DNA of 64,000 bases from Flavobacterium sp. GTDB taxonomy: Bacteria; Bacteroidota; Bacteroidia; Flavobacteriales; Flavobacteriaceae. Location: NCBI GenBank assembly GCA_025351785.1, contig JANXVF010000011.1, forward strand, positions 1 to 64,000, given 5' to 3'. The position numbers and the translations under genes are program-made. Under the pieces are notes generated by a model that saw only the letters and a program-made list of their open reading frames with translations, was not told the origin of the DNA and did no database searches. Below, piece by piece: positions 44,590 through 53,972 of the stretch; within the stretch, counting starts at the first letter, position 1; every line of letters begins with the position of its first letter.

Positions 44590-45033
44590 ATGTGGATTCA
44601 TCTTTTAGTTTTTTTCTTAACATTTTTTATAATGGAGTTTATGGCTTGGTTTACTCACAAATACGTAATGCACGGTTTTTTGTGGAATTTACATGCCGAT
44701 CATCACAAAAAAGATCATGATTCGTGGTTTGAGCGTAACGATACTTTTTTTATTTTTTATGCTGTAGTAAGTATCGGATGCTTTTTATTATGGCAAAAAG
44801 GGATTCTCGAAATCGGAATTTCTATAGGTTTAGGTATTTTTGCTTATGGTTTAGCTTACTTCATCGTTCACGATATTTTTATACATCAACGTTTCAAAAT
44901 GTTTAGAAACGCTAATAATATTTATGCAAAAGGAGTTAGACGTGCACACAAAATGCATCACAAACATGTTGGTAAAGGTGATGGAGAATGTTTCGGAATG
45001 TTGATGGTTCCTTTTAAATATTTTAAAAAATAA
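44590..45033 (+). CDS. crtZ: Beta-carotene 3-hydroxylase
   Basis: 147 residues with about four hydrophobic segments and the four histidine clusters of di-iron membrane hydroxylases: HKYVMH (near 23-28), HADHH (near 36-40), HDIFIHQR (near 97) and HKMHHKH (near 119). It makes zeaxanthin from beta-carotene. A lycopene cyclase, whose product it needs, is not next to it: the following gene is mazG on the other strand. Zeaxanthin is the expected end product if a cyclase exists elsewhere. Confidence 0.94.
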   Translation: MWIHLLVFFLTFFIMEFMAWFTHKYVMHGFLWNLHADHHKKDHDSWFERNDTFFIFYAVVSIGCFLLWQKGILEIGISIGLGIFAYGLAYFIVHDIFIHQRFKMFRNANNIYAKGVRRAHKMHHKHVGKGDGECFGMLMVPFKYFKK

Positions 45034-45062
45034 GTTCAGTTTAACTTATGATATAGTTTATA

Positions 45063-45839
45063 TTACAGTTTTTTAGCCTCATTCCAAAAAACATCCATTT
45101 CTGTCAAAGTCATATCCATTAGGGGTTTGCCAAGCTGATTTGCTTTACTTTCAAGATATTGAAAACGTTTAATAAATTTTTTATTGGTTCGTTCTAAAGC
45201 ATCTTCTGGATTAATATTTAAAAACCGAGCATAATTTATCATAGAAAATAAAACATCTCCAAACTCAGCCTCAATTTTGTCTTGATTTTTAGCTTCAACT
45301 TCAACTTGCAATTCTTGTAATTCTTCTTGCACTTTATCCCAAACTTGGTGTGGCTCTTCCCAGTCAAATCCTACTCCTTTTGCTTTATCTTGTATTCGAG
45401 AAGCTTTTACTAGTGCCGGTAAACTTTTGGGAACCCCTTCTAGGACTGATTTTTTTCCTTCTTTCAATTTTAACTTTTCCCAATTCTGCTTTACTTCTTC
45501 TTCGTCTTTTACAACTACATCACCATAAATATGGGGATGACGATGTATTAATTTATCAGAAATTTCATTACAAACGTCAGCAATATCAAAGTCGTTAGTC
45601 TCACTTCCTATTTTTGCATAAAAAATAATATGTAGTAATAAATCGCCTAATTCTTTTTTAACTTCTTCTATATTATTATCTAAAATTGCATCACCAAGTT
45701 CGTAAGTTTCTTCGATTGTCAAATGTCTCAAAGATTGCATAGTTTGCTTTTTATCCCACGGACAATTTTCACGCAATTCATCCATTATTTTTAGTAATCT
45801 CTCAAAAGATTTAAGTTGAAATTGTAATGAATTTGACAT
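45063..45839 (-). CDS. mazG: Nucleoside triphosphate pyrophosphohydrolase MazG
   Basis: 258 residues with two MazG all-alpha domains. Metal-binding E-x-x-E/E-x-x-D pattern EETYELGDAI (near 48) in the first and a second EFGDVLFSMINYARF near 190. It hydrolyses NTPs and dNTPs to monophosphates and lowers alarmone levels in E. coli. Upstream genes on the same strand are DUF5606 and def. Convergent with crtZ; a short hairpin (45031-45048) lies between. Confidence 0.93.
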   Translation of the reverse strand: MSNSLQFQLKSFERLLKIMDELRENCPWDKKQTMQSLRHLTIEETYELGDAILDNNIEEVKKELGDLLLHIIFYAKIGSETNDFDIADVCNEISDKLIHRHPHIYGDVVVKDEEEVKQNWEKLKLKEGKKSVLEGVPKSLPALVKASRIQDKAKGVGFDWEEPHQVWDKVQEELQELQVEVEAKNQDKIEAEFGDVLFSMINYARFLNINPEDALERTNKKFIKRFQYLESKANQLGKPLMDMTLTEMDVFWNEAKKL

Positions 45840-45861
45840 ATATTTTTTTTATAAAAATAAT

Positions 45862-45894
45862 AAATCCTGTTAAGAAATTTTCATAACAGGATTT
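45862..45894 (-). terminator. Terminator of the def/DUF5606 genes
   Basis: 11-bp perfect stem (45862-45872 with 45884-45894), 11-base loop, then on the minus strand an A/T-rich stretch ending in a T run. It suggests that mazG is transcribed partly from its own promoter. Confidence 0.6.
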
Positions 45895-45915
45895 AAAAAT
45901 TAAATTATTTTGAAT

Positions 45916-46458
45916 CTATTTTTTTGTTTTTGGCTCAGTCGGACCCTTTTTTATAGTCACTTTTTTACTCTTTGTTTCTTTTTCAGATTTTTCAACTTTA
46001 TCAGTTTTCAGAATTTCTTTTGCATCTTCGCCAGAAATTTCTTTTGCTTCAGAGGCTTCAATATTTTTTGGTTCTTCTTTTGAAACTAAACCTTTACTTT
46101 GTAAAATATTATACCAATTAAAAACTTTTTTTATATCTGATGGATACACTCTTGTTGTATCATAATCAGGAACTATTTCTGTAAAATAAGCAATTAATTT
46201 ATCGTTATCTTCTTTGTGGGAAATTGTAGGTCCTTCATTTTCTTTTACTGCAATTTCTCGCATAATTTCTGCAAGAGGTTTTTCAGTAGTATGTGTATAC
46301 ATTGATATTTCCGATAGTAAACTCACATTACTTTTCATTCCTACAGTTATTTTTTTTCCATCAAGTAATGATTCGGCTACAAATCCTGATCTTGTTTGAA
46401 CTTTTAATGCATACAAACCTGGTTTTCCAGAAATGGCTAATATTTTTTCTACATTCAT
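45916..46458 (-). CDS. DUF5606 domain-containing protein
   Basis: 180 residues. An N-terminal globular domain (about 1-125, MNVEKILAISGKPGLYALKV) of the DUF5606 family, function unknown, then a low-complexity tail rich in Lys and Glu (about 128-180, KEISGEDAKEILKTDKVEK) that is likely disordered. It lies between def and mazG, a neighbourhood I recall as conserved in Flavobacteriia, so a housekeeping role is likely. Confidence 0.85.
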   Translation of the reverse strand: MNVEKILAISGKPGLYALKVQTRSGFVAESLLDGKKITVGMKSNVSLLSEISMYTHTTEKPLAEIMREIAVKENEGPTISHKEDNDKLIAYFTEIVPDYDTTRVYPSDIKKVFNWYNILQSKGLVSKEEPKNIEASEAKEISGEDAKEILKTDKVEKSEKETKSKKVTIKKGPTEPKTKK

Positions 46459-46500
46459 TTTTTAATCTTTATGATTTTTTATAATTTATTGATTTTTAAA

Positions 46501-47088
46501 TTACCTGCCTTTTTTGTTTACAAATCGCATTCGATAGTCAGGAAATGCTTTACCATCCATTATATTTTGCAATTTCTTTTTTATTAATGTTTTTTTTAAC
46601 GAAGATATTTTATCTGTAAATAATATTCCTTCAATATGGTCATACTCATGTTGAATAACTCGTGCAATTATTCCATCATAAATTTCAGTTTTTTTGATGA
46701 AATTTTCATCAAAGTACTCAATTTTTATTCTTTCGTTTCTAGTTACGTCTTCGCGAACATCTGGAATGCTCAAGCAACCTTCATTAAAAACCCACTCATT
46801 TCCTTCTTCAAGTAGAATTTTTGCATTTATAAAAGTTTGTTTAAATCCTTTCAATTGCTGTTGTTCGTCTTTAGACAATTTTTCGCTATCACTAAAAGGT
46901 TCAGTATCTATAACAAAAAGGCGTATCGCTAAACCAATTTGTGGTGCTGCTAAACCAACTCCAAAAGCATTATACATGGTTTCATACATATTAGCAATCA
47001 ACACATTTAAGTTTGGATAATCTGATGAAATTTCGTCACCTATTTTTCTTAAAACTGGATCACCATACCCAACTATTGGTAGTATCAT
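46501..47088 (-). CDS. def: Peptide deformylase
   Basis: 195 residues. The three motifs of deformylases are intact: GVGLAAPQIG (near 43), EGCLSIP (near 106, metal Cys) and QHEYDHIEGIL (near 145, metal histidines and catalytic Glu). It removes N-formyl groups from nascent proteins. ATG at 47088; 42 bases upstream of the DUF5606 gene on the same strand. Confidence 0.95.
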   Translation of the reverse strand: MILPIVGYGDPVLRKIGDEISSDYPNLNVLIANMYETMYNAFGVGLAAPQIGLAIRLFVIDTEPFSDSEKLSKDEQQQLKGFKQTFINAKILLEEGNEWVFNEGCLSIPDVREDVTRNERIKIEYFDENFIKKTEIYDGIIARVIQHEYDHIEGILFTDKISSLKKTLIKKKLQNIMDGKAFPDYRMRFVNKKGR

Positions 47089-47181
47089 TGTATATTCAAA
47101 TTTGGAAATTTAAAAATTTTAATTAAAAAACTTCTACAAAAGTAATGAAAAAAAATAAAGAACTTTAAAATATTGAATGTC

Positions 47182-47213
47182 AAAAAAAAACTCCAACCTT
47201 TCGATTGGAGTTT
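47182..47213 (-). terminator. Terminator of the M1 peptidase gene
   Basis: On the minus strand AAACTCCAA (47213-47205), 8-base loop, TTGGAGTTT, then nine T in all (47190-47182). Confidence 0.82.
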
Positions 47214-47230
47214 AAAATTAAATATTTTTT

Positions 47231-49474
47231 TTAGTCTTTAGTAAATTCGAAAGATTGACCTGAAATGGATAATGTAAATCCTGTTTTAGCATCATTATAT
47301 TGAACTGTAACTCCAGCTTCTTTAAAAGTAAATTTACCATTTCCTTCATTTTCTAACGGCAACGAAGGCTGACCTGTGGCATTCATAACTAAATTTCCGT
47401 CTTCATCAATAGCTGTTACTTTTATAGGAATTTTTTTGCTAGAAAAATTACCGAGATATGGATCTAAACTAGCCGTTTTCTCAATGCCATTTTTTGCATT
47501 TGTCCATAAATTATTTTCATCATTAATATCAGGAAAAACATTATCAGGATCTAATGTAATCGAATCTAATTCTTCATTTGAATCAAATTTAAAAGTCCAA
47601 GAGTTATTTCGCTCCCAAATTTCGACAGGTAATTTTTTTCGTGTTACAGCACCGCTTTTGGTTTTAATATCTAAAACTACTGGCATCGCTAACTTTTCTA
47701 AATTATCGATTGTGATAATAGCACCGTTTTTAGCATCATTTTTTACATATTTTACTTTTGAAATAGATTGATCTAATTTCCAATTATTAAAAAACCAACC
47801 TCTCCAAAACCAATTTAAATCTTCGCCCGAAACGTTTTCGATTGTTCTAAAAAAATCATCTGGCATTGGATGTTTAAAAGCCCAACGGTCTACATATGTT
47901 CTAAAAGCAGCATCAAAACGATCTTTTCCCAAAATTTCATTTCTTAAAATATCTAAACCAGCGCCTGGCTTAAAATATGCTAAAATGCCTAGATTTTTTT
48001 CTTGCAAATTATCCGGAGCAGCCATAATGGGTTCCATATCAGAATTTGTTAATGTTGTAGCCGCTTGATGCAAATTTGCTGTTGGTTGTTTATATTCTCC
48101 ATTATTAAAATCTTGAGAACTTACACCATTTATAAAAGTATTAAAACCTTCATCCATCCAAGCAAACAATCGCTCATTAGATCCCACAATCATTGGAAAC
48201 CATCCATGACCAAATTCATGATCTGTAACACCCCAAAGCGACTCACCTTTTGAAGTTGATCCACAAAAAACGATACCTGGATATTCCATTCCTCCTGCAT
48301 TTGAAGCTACATTTGTTGCAGCAGGATAAGGAAATTCAAACCATCTTTTAGAATAATTTTCGATTGATGTTTTAGTATATTCGGTTGCTCTGCCCCAAGC
48401 ATCTTGCCCATCACTTTCTACAGGATAAGTAGATATTGCCAGCGATTTTTTACCACTTGGTAAATTAATTCGTGCAGCATCAACAATAAAAGAGGCTGAT
48501 GAAGCCCATGACACATCACGAGCATTTTTTATTTTAAACTTCCATGTCAAATTAGTTTTTCCAGCAGGTCTAGAAGTTGGATTAGTTACTTCATCTGCAG
48601 TTCTTATCATGACAGTTTTATCACTTTTTTTTGCAGCTTCCCATCGTTTTAATTGCTCAGAAGTATATACCTCGTTAGGATTTAATAATTCGCCTGAACA
48701 AACTACAATATGATTTGCAGGAGTTGTAATCGCTACATCAAAATCTCCATATTCTAAATAAAATTCGCCTGCGCCAAGATAAGGATGTGTATCCCAACCT
48801 CGAATATCGTCATAAACACACATTCTAGGATACCATTGTGCAACACAGAAAATTTTACCATTTTTAGTATCTAAAATTCCCATTCTGTCAGAACCATACT
48901 CGGGTGAAATAAATGAGAACTCAAATTTTAATTTAATGCTACCACCGTTAGCATTTAACTGTTCTGGCAATTCAATTTTCATTCGTGTATCAACTACCGA
49001 ATATTTAGCCTCTTTTTCAATCAATTTACCGCCTATTGTAGCACTAATTTTAACCGATTTAAATTTAAATCCACCATCAAAATCTTGACCTTTATCACCA
49101 TTTCTGCTTCCTTTAAGAGGAATTATTGCTTTTCCGCGGGAATCCTTTTTAAATAAATTTTGATCTACATTCAACCATAAAAACCCAAGTTTATCTGGAC
49201 TATTATTAGTATAAGTTAGCGTTTCGCTTCCTGTAATTTCGCTAGTTTTATCATTTAATGTTGCTACAATAGAATAATCAGCTCTGTTTTGCCAATATTT
49301 TGCTCCAGGTTGTCCACTTGCGGCTCTTGTGTCTGTGCCATTTTTAGTATAAAAATTAGTACCAAAAGCTTCATTATAATTATAGTTTGATTTTGGTTTT
49401 TCCTGTGCAAAAGAGAGGAAAAATCCAAAACTTAAAGCCATAACCGAAAATACTTTAAAAAAATTGTTTTTCAT
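47231..49474 (-). CDS. M1 family zinc metallopeptidase, exported
   Basis: 747 residues. Signal peptide to about 23 (FLSFAQ). An N-terminal beta saddle domain, then the M1 catalytic domain with the aminopeptidase line GGMEYPG (near 391) and the zinc site HEFGH followed by 18 residues to the third ligand Glu (near 417-440, WMDEGFNTF). The C-terminal ~200 residues hold beta domains. It hydrolyses peptides in the periplasm or outside. There is no T9SS tail, so it should stay in the periplasm unless lipidated. Monocistronic; terminator follows. Confidence 0.93.
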   Translation of the reverse strand: MKNNFFKVFSVMALSFGFFLSFAQEKPKSNYNYNEAFGTNFYTKNGTDTRAASGQPGAKYWQNRADYSIVATLNDKTSEITGSETLTYTNNSPDKLGFLWLNVDQNLFKKDSRGKAIIPLKGSRNGDKGQDFDGGFKFKSVKISATIGGKLIEKEAKYSVVDTRMKIELPEQLNANGGSIKLKFEFSFISPEYGSDRMGILDTKNGKIFCVAQWYPRMCVYDDIRGWDTHPYLGAGEFYLEYGDFDVAITTPANHIVVCSGELLNPNEVYTSEQLKRWEAAKKSDKTVMIRTADEVTNPTSRPAGKTNLTWKFKIKNARDVSWASSASFIVDAARINLPSGKKSLAISTYPVESDGQDAWGRATEYTKTSIENYSKRWFEFPYPAATNVASNAGGMEYPGIVFCGSTSKGESLWGVTDHEFGHGWFPMIVGSNERLFAWMDEGFNTFINGVSSQDFNNGEYKQPTANLHQAATTLTNSDMEPIMAAPDNLQEKNLGILAYFKPGAGLDILRNEILGKDRFDAAFRTYVDRWAFKHPMPDDFFRTIENVSGEDLNWFWRGWFFNNWKLDQSISKVKYVKNDAKNGAIITIDNLEKLAMPVVLDIKTKSGAVTRKKLPVEIWERNNSWTFKFDSNEELDSITLDPDNVFPDINDENNLWTNAKNGIEKTASLDPYLGNFSSKKIPIKVTAIDEDGNLVMNATGQPSLPLENEGNGKFTFKEAGVTVQYNDAKTGFTLSISGQSFEFTKD

Positions 49475-49596
49475 ATTGATTAGTGTTGAAATTTGATGTA
49501 CAAAAATAATTAAATGTAAGACTCTATTTAATTTATTTGTTACATAATTTTATAAAATAAATTTATTAGGTACATTTACTACATAAAATTTTACAA

Positions 49597-50451
49597 TTGA
49601 TTTCAACTATTTCTAATTTCTTTTTAACTGCTACAATAAATTCGAGAGGAGCTGAATTGACTTTTTTAAAAAATAATGAATCAAATAAAAATTATATTTG
49701 GGATGCAGATCCCACAGTTTGGGCAAAACATGCGCCAGTTTTATTTCCTATTGTAGGTAGCTTAAAAAATAACAGTTATAGCTATAAAAATAGTAAATAT
49801 TCACTTTTTAGACATGGTTTTGCTAGAGATTCAGAGTTTGAAATCATCAGTCAAAATTCTCTTGAAATAAAATATTCTTTAAAATATTCGGAGCATACTT
49901 TAAAAAAATACCCTTTTAAATTTGATTTGCAAATAACTTACACGCTCATTAATAATTTGTTATCTGTTAATTATCATGTTTTTAATTTAGATAAAATAAC
50001 AATTCCATTTTCGATAGGAGGTCATCCTGCATTTTCTTTATCTAAAAATATTGAGAATTATAGTTTAGAATTTGAAACTCAAGAAGTTTTAAATTGTTTC
50101 ACTTTGGTAAATGATTTACTATCAGATGCTACTTATGACATAAATTTAATTGATAAAAAAATGTTGCTTTCATCTGAAATTTTTGAAAATGATGCTTTAA
50201 TATTTAAAAAATTAAAATCTAAATTCATCATACTTTTAGAAAATGAAAAGCCATTACTGAAAATTAAATTTAATGACTTTGAAAATTTAGGAATTTGGAC
50301 AAAAAATCAGGCTCAGTTTATTTGTATAGAACCTTGGCTTGGATATTCTGATTTTGAAAATGCTAGTGGGAATTTGTTTGAAAAAGAAGGAATTCAAATT
50401 CTCGAACAAAATAAAAGTTTTCAATGCAGTTACTCTTTAGAAATTTTATAA
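49597..50451 (+). CDS. Aldose 1-epimerase family protein
   Basis: 284 residues with a beta-sandwich sugar mutarotase fold. APVLFPIVGSLKNNSYSY (near 47) and GGHPAFSL (near 142, the catalytic-type His) are family lines; the acid near the C-terminus lies in CIEPWLGYSD. It starts with TTG at 49597 (ISTISNFFLTATINSRGAEL), where relatives begin, with no ATG nearby. Related to YeaD/LacX-type hexose-6-phosphate epimerases; substrate unknown. First gene of a tight set with the acetyltransferase, ABC ATPase and membrane protein. Confidence 0.85.
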   Translation: MISTISNFFLTATINSRGAELTFLKNNESNKNYIWDADPTVWAKHAPVLFPIVGSLKNNSYSYKNSKYSLFRHGFARDSEFEIISQNSLEIKYSLKYSEHTLKKYPFKFDLQITYTLINNLLSVNYHVFNLDKITIPFSIGGHPAFSLSKNIENYSLEFETQEVLNCFTLVNDLLSDATYDINLIDKKMLLSSEIFENDALIFKKLKSKFIILLENEKPLLKIKFNDFENLGIWTKNQAQFICIEPWLGYSDFENASGNLFEKEGIQILEQNKSFQCSYSLEIL

Positions 50452-50460
50452 ATTGCTTAC

Positions 50461-51021
50461 ATGTTAGAAATTAATTTTCATCCTTTCAAAAATTTAAAGA
50501 CTAAAAGACTAGTTTTAAGAAGAATAATCGAGACCGATTGTAACGAAATTCTTGAACTTCGTAGCAATCCAATCACTATGAAATATATTCCCAGACCCAT
50601 AGCAAAAACTATAGATGATGCAAAAACACATTTTAAAACTATTGACGAAAAAATTGAAAATAACACAGGGATAAACTGGGCAATAACTCTCAAAAATTCT
50701 GATAAAATGATAGGAATTATTGGTCATTATCGTTTGCAACCTGAAAATTACAGGTGCGAAATTGGCTACATGATTTTGCTAGCATATCAAGGTCAAGGCA
50801 TTATAACTGAAGCTATAAAAGTAGTTTTAGAGTATGGATTTGAAGATTTAAATATGCATTCTATTGAAGCCGTAATTGATCCTGATAATTTAGCGTCGGA
50901 ACGTGTTTTACAAAAAAATGGATTTATAAAGGAAGCACATTTCATTGAAAATGAATATTATGAAGGCAAATTTTTAGATACAGTAATCTATTCCATTTTG
51001 AAAAAAAATTTTAAGAAATAA
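50461..51021 (+). CDS. GNAT N-acetyltransferase (RimJ/RimL type)
   Basis: 186 residues. One GNAT domain: N-terminal TKRLVLRRI (12-20), the acetyl-CoA pyrophosphate loop in YQGQGIITEAIK (near 103-114) and C-terminal NLASERVLQKNGF. This wording fits ribosomal-protein-type or general amino-group acetyltransferases. It sits 9 bases after the epimerase and 4 before the ABC gene. Substrate unknown. Confidence 0.88.
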   Translation: MLEINFHPFKNLKTKRLVLRRIIETDCNEILELRSNPITMKYIPRPIAKTIDDAKTHFKTIDEKIENNTGINWAITLKNSDKMIGIIGHYRLQPENYRCEIGYMILLAYQGQGIITEAIKVVLEYGFEDLNMHSIEAVIDPDNLASERVLQKNGFIKEAHFIENEYYEGKFLDTVIYSILKKNFKK

Positions 51022-51025
51022 AAAA

Positions 51026-52189
51026 ATGAACGAATTTGAAAAACAGTTTCAGGAGTTACTTAGTTTTCTGAAATATGAGGATTTTACTATTTTAACCAAA
51101 CGAATTATTGATTTGACTCTCGATACCGAAGATATAAGTCAGTATAGAAAAACCAATGAATTTTTAATTTGGTTAGATAAAAATGAAATAACATCAGAAG
51201 TAAAAAAGGAGAAGTTTGAACACATTTTGAACGAATTGTATACGATTTTGAGCAAAAAACCAATGGCAGAAAAAACAATCTTGGTAGCTACTTCAGGTTT
51301 ACAAAAAAATTATGGCTTGTCGAGTTTTTCTCTTGGCCCAGTTGAGTTAGAATTGCATCAAGGTGAAATTTTAGGACTTGTAGGAGAAAACGGAAATGGA
51401 AAAACTACTTTACTACGTGTTTTATGTGGCGAATTATTCCCAACATCAGGAAAAATTACTTACAATTTTGATTACCAGGATAGCTACGATTTAAGAACTA
51501 AACTTGTATATATTCCGCAACGAACAGATACTTGGTACGGTTCTATGTTTGAAAATTTACAATTTACAGCGTCAAGTTACGGATATAAACCAGACGAAAA
51601 TGAATTGATTGTCGAACTAATTATTGCACGATTAGGGTTGCGAAAATTTAGAAATCATAGTTGGAAAAACCTTTCCTCTGGCTATAAAATGCGATATGAA
51701 CTTGCTAGAATGTTGCTTAGAAAACCAAAAATTTTATTGATTGATGAGCCTTTAGCAAACTTAGATATACTAGCGCAACAAACAGTTTTAGACGATTTTA
51801 AAGCCATTGCAAAATCGCCTTTTAGACCCATAGGTATTGTAATGAGTTCGCAACAACTGTATGAAGTAGAAAAAACTTCTGATCAAGTAATATTTTTAAA
51901 ACAAGGAAAACAAAAAAATCTACACGAAAAAACTACAACTGATAATTATATAGTTACTGAAACATTTTTAGTCATAGAATTTGAAAGTTCGAATACACAA
52001 AACGAGCTTGGCGAACTTTTTAAAACGTTAGAATTAATTTCATTGCAATATAACGGCGGCACTTTTGTGGCAACTTTTCCTGAAAAATTTACAATTTATG
52101 ATTTTATGAAACTAGTTATCGGAAACAAAATTAATTTAAACTATTTCAGAAATATATCAAACTCAACCCGTCGCTTTTTTGTATCCTAA
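51026..52189 (+). CDS. ABC transporter ATP-binding protein with N-terminal extension
   Basis: 387 residues. The first ~85 residues are a charged helical domain not found in ordinary ATPases. The ATPase domain (about 88-300) has Walker A GENGNGKTT, Walker B KILLIDEPLANLD and a C-loop reading LSSGYKMR in place of LSGGQ. The last ~80 residues form an added C-terminal domain. The partner membrane protein follows after 10 bases. The likely role is an exporter or an ATPase for a two-component ABC system; substrate unknown. It belongs with the epimerase and acetyltransferase by spacing alone. Confidence 0.88.
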   Translation: MNEFEKQFQELLSFLKYEDFTILTKRIIDLTLDTEDISQYRKTNEFLIWLDKNEITSEVKKEKFEHILNELYTILSKKPMAEKTILVATSGLQKNYGLSSFSLGPVELELHQGEILGLVGENGNGKTTLLRVLCGELFPTSGKITYNFDYQDSYDLRTKLVYIPQRTDTWYGSMFENLQFTASSYGYKPDENELIVELIIARLGLRKFRNHSWKNLSSGYKMRYELARMLLRKPKILLIDEPLANLDILAQQTVLDDFKAIAKSPFRPIGIVMSSQQLYEVEKTSDQVIFLKQGKQKNLHEKTTTDNYIVTETFLVIEFESSNTQNELGELFKTLELISLQYNGGTFVATFPEKFTIYDFMKLVIGNKINLNYFRNISNSTRRFFVS

Positions 52190-52199
52190 ATAAATTATC

Positions 52200-53738
52200 A
52201 TGCTAAAAAAAATTCAAAAATATCTGCTTATAAATCATCCGTTACTTTGGAATTTAAAAATTGTTCCAGTTACTTTTTGTTTATTAATTTTTAATATTAT
52301 TTTCTTTCTAATTGGTTTCAACCAAGGTAAACTCGACTTTAGTGAGTCTCAAAATAATTATAATTTTAATGATGGTACTATAATTTTCTTTAGTATTTTG
52401 ATAGCTATAATTTCTTTTATTATTTGGATTGTATTGTACTTTAAAAACAATTCGTTCAAATCATATTATCCAAAAAAAAGTTTTTCGTTGTTCAAAGAGT
52501 GGATTTGTGTTTTTATAATTAGCTTTTTGATTACAACCTTTATAGTCAGTTTTTTAGTAGGAAAAGATGTTAGAGTACGAAGTTATTATACTGAAAAAGA
52601 AGCAAAAAAACTTTGCGAAACATTAAGTTTAGGTTCATATTTTCTCGAAAATTCCTATGAAAACTATGAATATACAACTTTAGATACCGTACAAAATGAT
52701 ACTGGAAAAACTGTAATTCCTATAAAAAATAATTATGTAATATTTAATTCAAAAAAATATGGTTTACAATCACTGCTAAACAAAAATTTATCAACCTTTA
52801 CTTTTTTTAGTCAATCTGATGATTCATTACATAAAATAAAAATAAAAAACTGGTTAGTAAACAACCAAAAAGATTCCGTACAATTATTATTTAAAAATTA
52901 TTTAGCAATTTCAAAAGAGCATGGATTGTTGTCAAATATCGACGACAAAAAATGGTTGCAATTAACATTTGATTACCCAAGTTTTGAAAATTACAAAAAT
53001 ATTGGCAAAAAGGAATCTGATTATAATGCAGCTTTTTATGCTACTAACCAAAATAAATATGAAACGGCAAGCACACAAGTAGCTTTGCCAAAAATAGATA
53101 CAGCGTCACAATACATAAAAATTATAGGCAAACAAGAATATGTCTTCAATAAATATTTTGTCCCGGCAGATAAATTAGAGTTTTCATACAACAAAATATC
53201 CGAAAGTTACAACCATCCAAGCATCAATTTTGACACTTTTATAATCCCAATTTATGTAGCTCTAGCACTATCATTACTAGTATTTACATATAGAGTAACC
53301 TCAAGAAGAAATTGGCTAATTGCATTAATTTCACTCGGAATTATCAATATAATTATAGGAATTTTTAGTGCAATATCATCCTCTGGAATTTTCTATTTAA
53401 TGGCTGTTGGACTTCTCACATTAGGTTTATTTATTTACTTTGTACTAATTTTAACTCGCAAAAAAGGAAAAGGAATCTCGGGCATAACACTAAATGCATT
53501 ACTGTGGCTTTTACCAACATTTATTCCTGTTATTTATTATCTCTTTATCGAATTTTTAAAAATTTCAAGCAATTATTATTCGCTCGACTATAAATTAAAA
53601 AATAAAAGTTTTCCCTTAATCAATTCACTCGAAGAAAATTCAATATTCATGTTTTATGTTACGATTTTATTTGTCATTACAAGTATGATTTACTTTTCAT
53701 TTTCAATAAAAAAGTGGAAAGGATTAGCAGAAAGTTAA
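52200..53738 (+). CDS. Polytopic membrane protein, probable ABC permease partner
   Basis: 512 residues, unrecognised. Hydrophobic segments at about 24-41, 60-80, 96-115, then a ~220-residue soluble region (about 120-345) and a second set of about five segments (345-365, 372-395, 398-420, 433-453, 482-502). The topology of membrane halves with a long extracytoplasmic insert is that of export-type permeases with a periplasmic loop. It is encoded directly after the ABC ATPase. No conserved motif allows a function call. Confidence 0.82.
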   Translation: MLKKIQKYLLINHPLLWNLKIVPVTFCLLIFNIIFFLIGFNQGKLDFSESQNNYNFNDGTIIFFSILIAIISFIIWIVLYFKNNSFKSYYPKKSFSLFKEWICVFIISFLITTFIVSFLVGKDVRVRSYYTEKEAKKLCETLSLGSYFLENSYENYEYTTLDTVQNDTGKTVIPIKNNYVIFNSKKYGLQSLLNKNLSTFTFFSQSDDSLHKIKIKNWLVNNQKDSVQLLFKNYLAISKEHGLLSNIDDKKWLQLTFDYPSFENYKNIGKKESDYNAAFYATNQNKYETASTQVALPKIDTASQYIKIIGKQEYVFNKYFVPADKLEFSYNKISESYNHPSINFDTFIIPIYVALALSLLVFTYRVTSRRNWLIALISLGIINIIIGIFSAISSSGIFYLMAVGLLTLGLFIYFVLILTRKKGKGISGITLNALLWLLPTFIPVIYYLFIEFLKISSNYYSLDYKLKNKSFPLINSLEENSIFMFYVTILFVITSMIYFSFSIKKWKGLAES

Positions 53739-53740
53739 TT

Positions 53741-53870
53741 TTTTTTAGGAGCAATAAGTTTAGGATTTATCAAGTATGGCAATTCCAGCTTTCCCTCCAA
53801 AACTCTTGTTCCAAAAAGAAAGAACAAGAGGTTTTTCCTCGTCAATCTGGGCTAAATCTAAACTATTTTG
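53741..53870. repeat. Structured intergenic element, possible dispersed-repeat remnant
   Basis: The gap after the membrane protein gene is not bland AT-rich DNA like the other gaps. It holds AGGAGC near the left end, TCCAGCTTTCCC in the middle, a 9-bp inverted repeat CTCTTGTTC/GAACAAGAG (53803-53811 with 53822-53830) followed by a short T run, and GGGCTA near the right end. The order GGAGC ... CCAGCTTTCC ... hairpin ... GGGCTA recalls an intergenic repeat I remember from Flavobacterium genomes. The hairpin may also terminate the upstream operon. Confidence 0.45.
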
Positions 53871-53941
53871 AAAGTCGATTTAATTTTTAAAAAATCAAAC
53901 TATCTAAAGTTAAAAACTAAAAAATCATAAATCAAAAATAG

Positions 53942-53950
53942 TATCTTTGC
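53942..53950 (+). promoter_or_regulatory. -7 promoter element of ffh
   Basis: TATCTTTGC is an exact TAnnTTTG match 22 bases before the ATG at 53973. No good -33 element. Confidence 0.5.
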
Positions 53951-53972
53951 ATTTCAAAAAAAATACAATACT

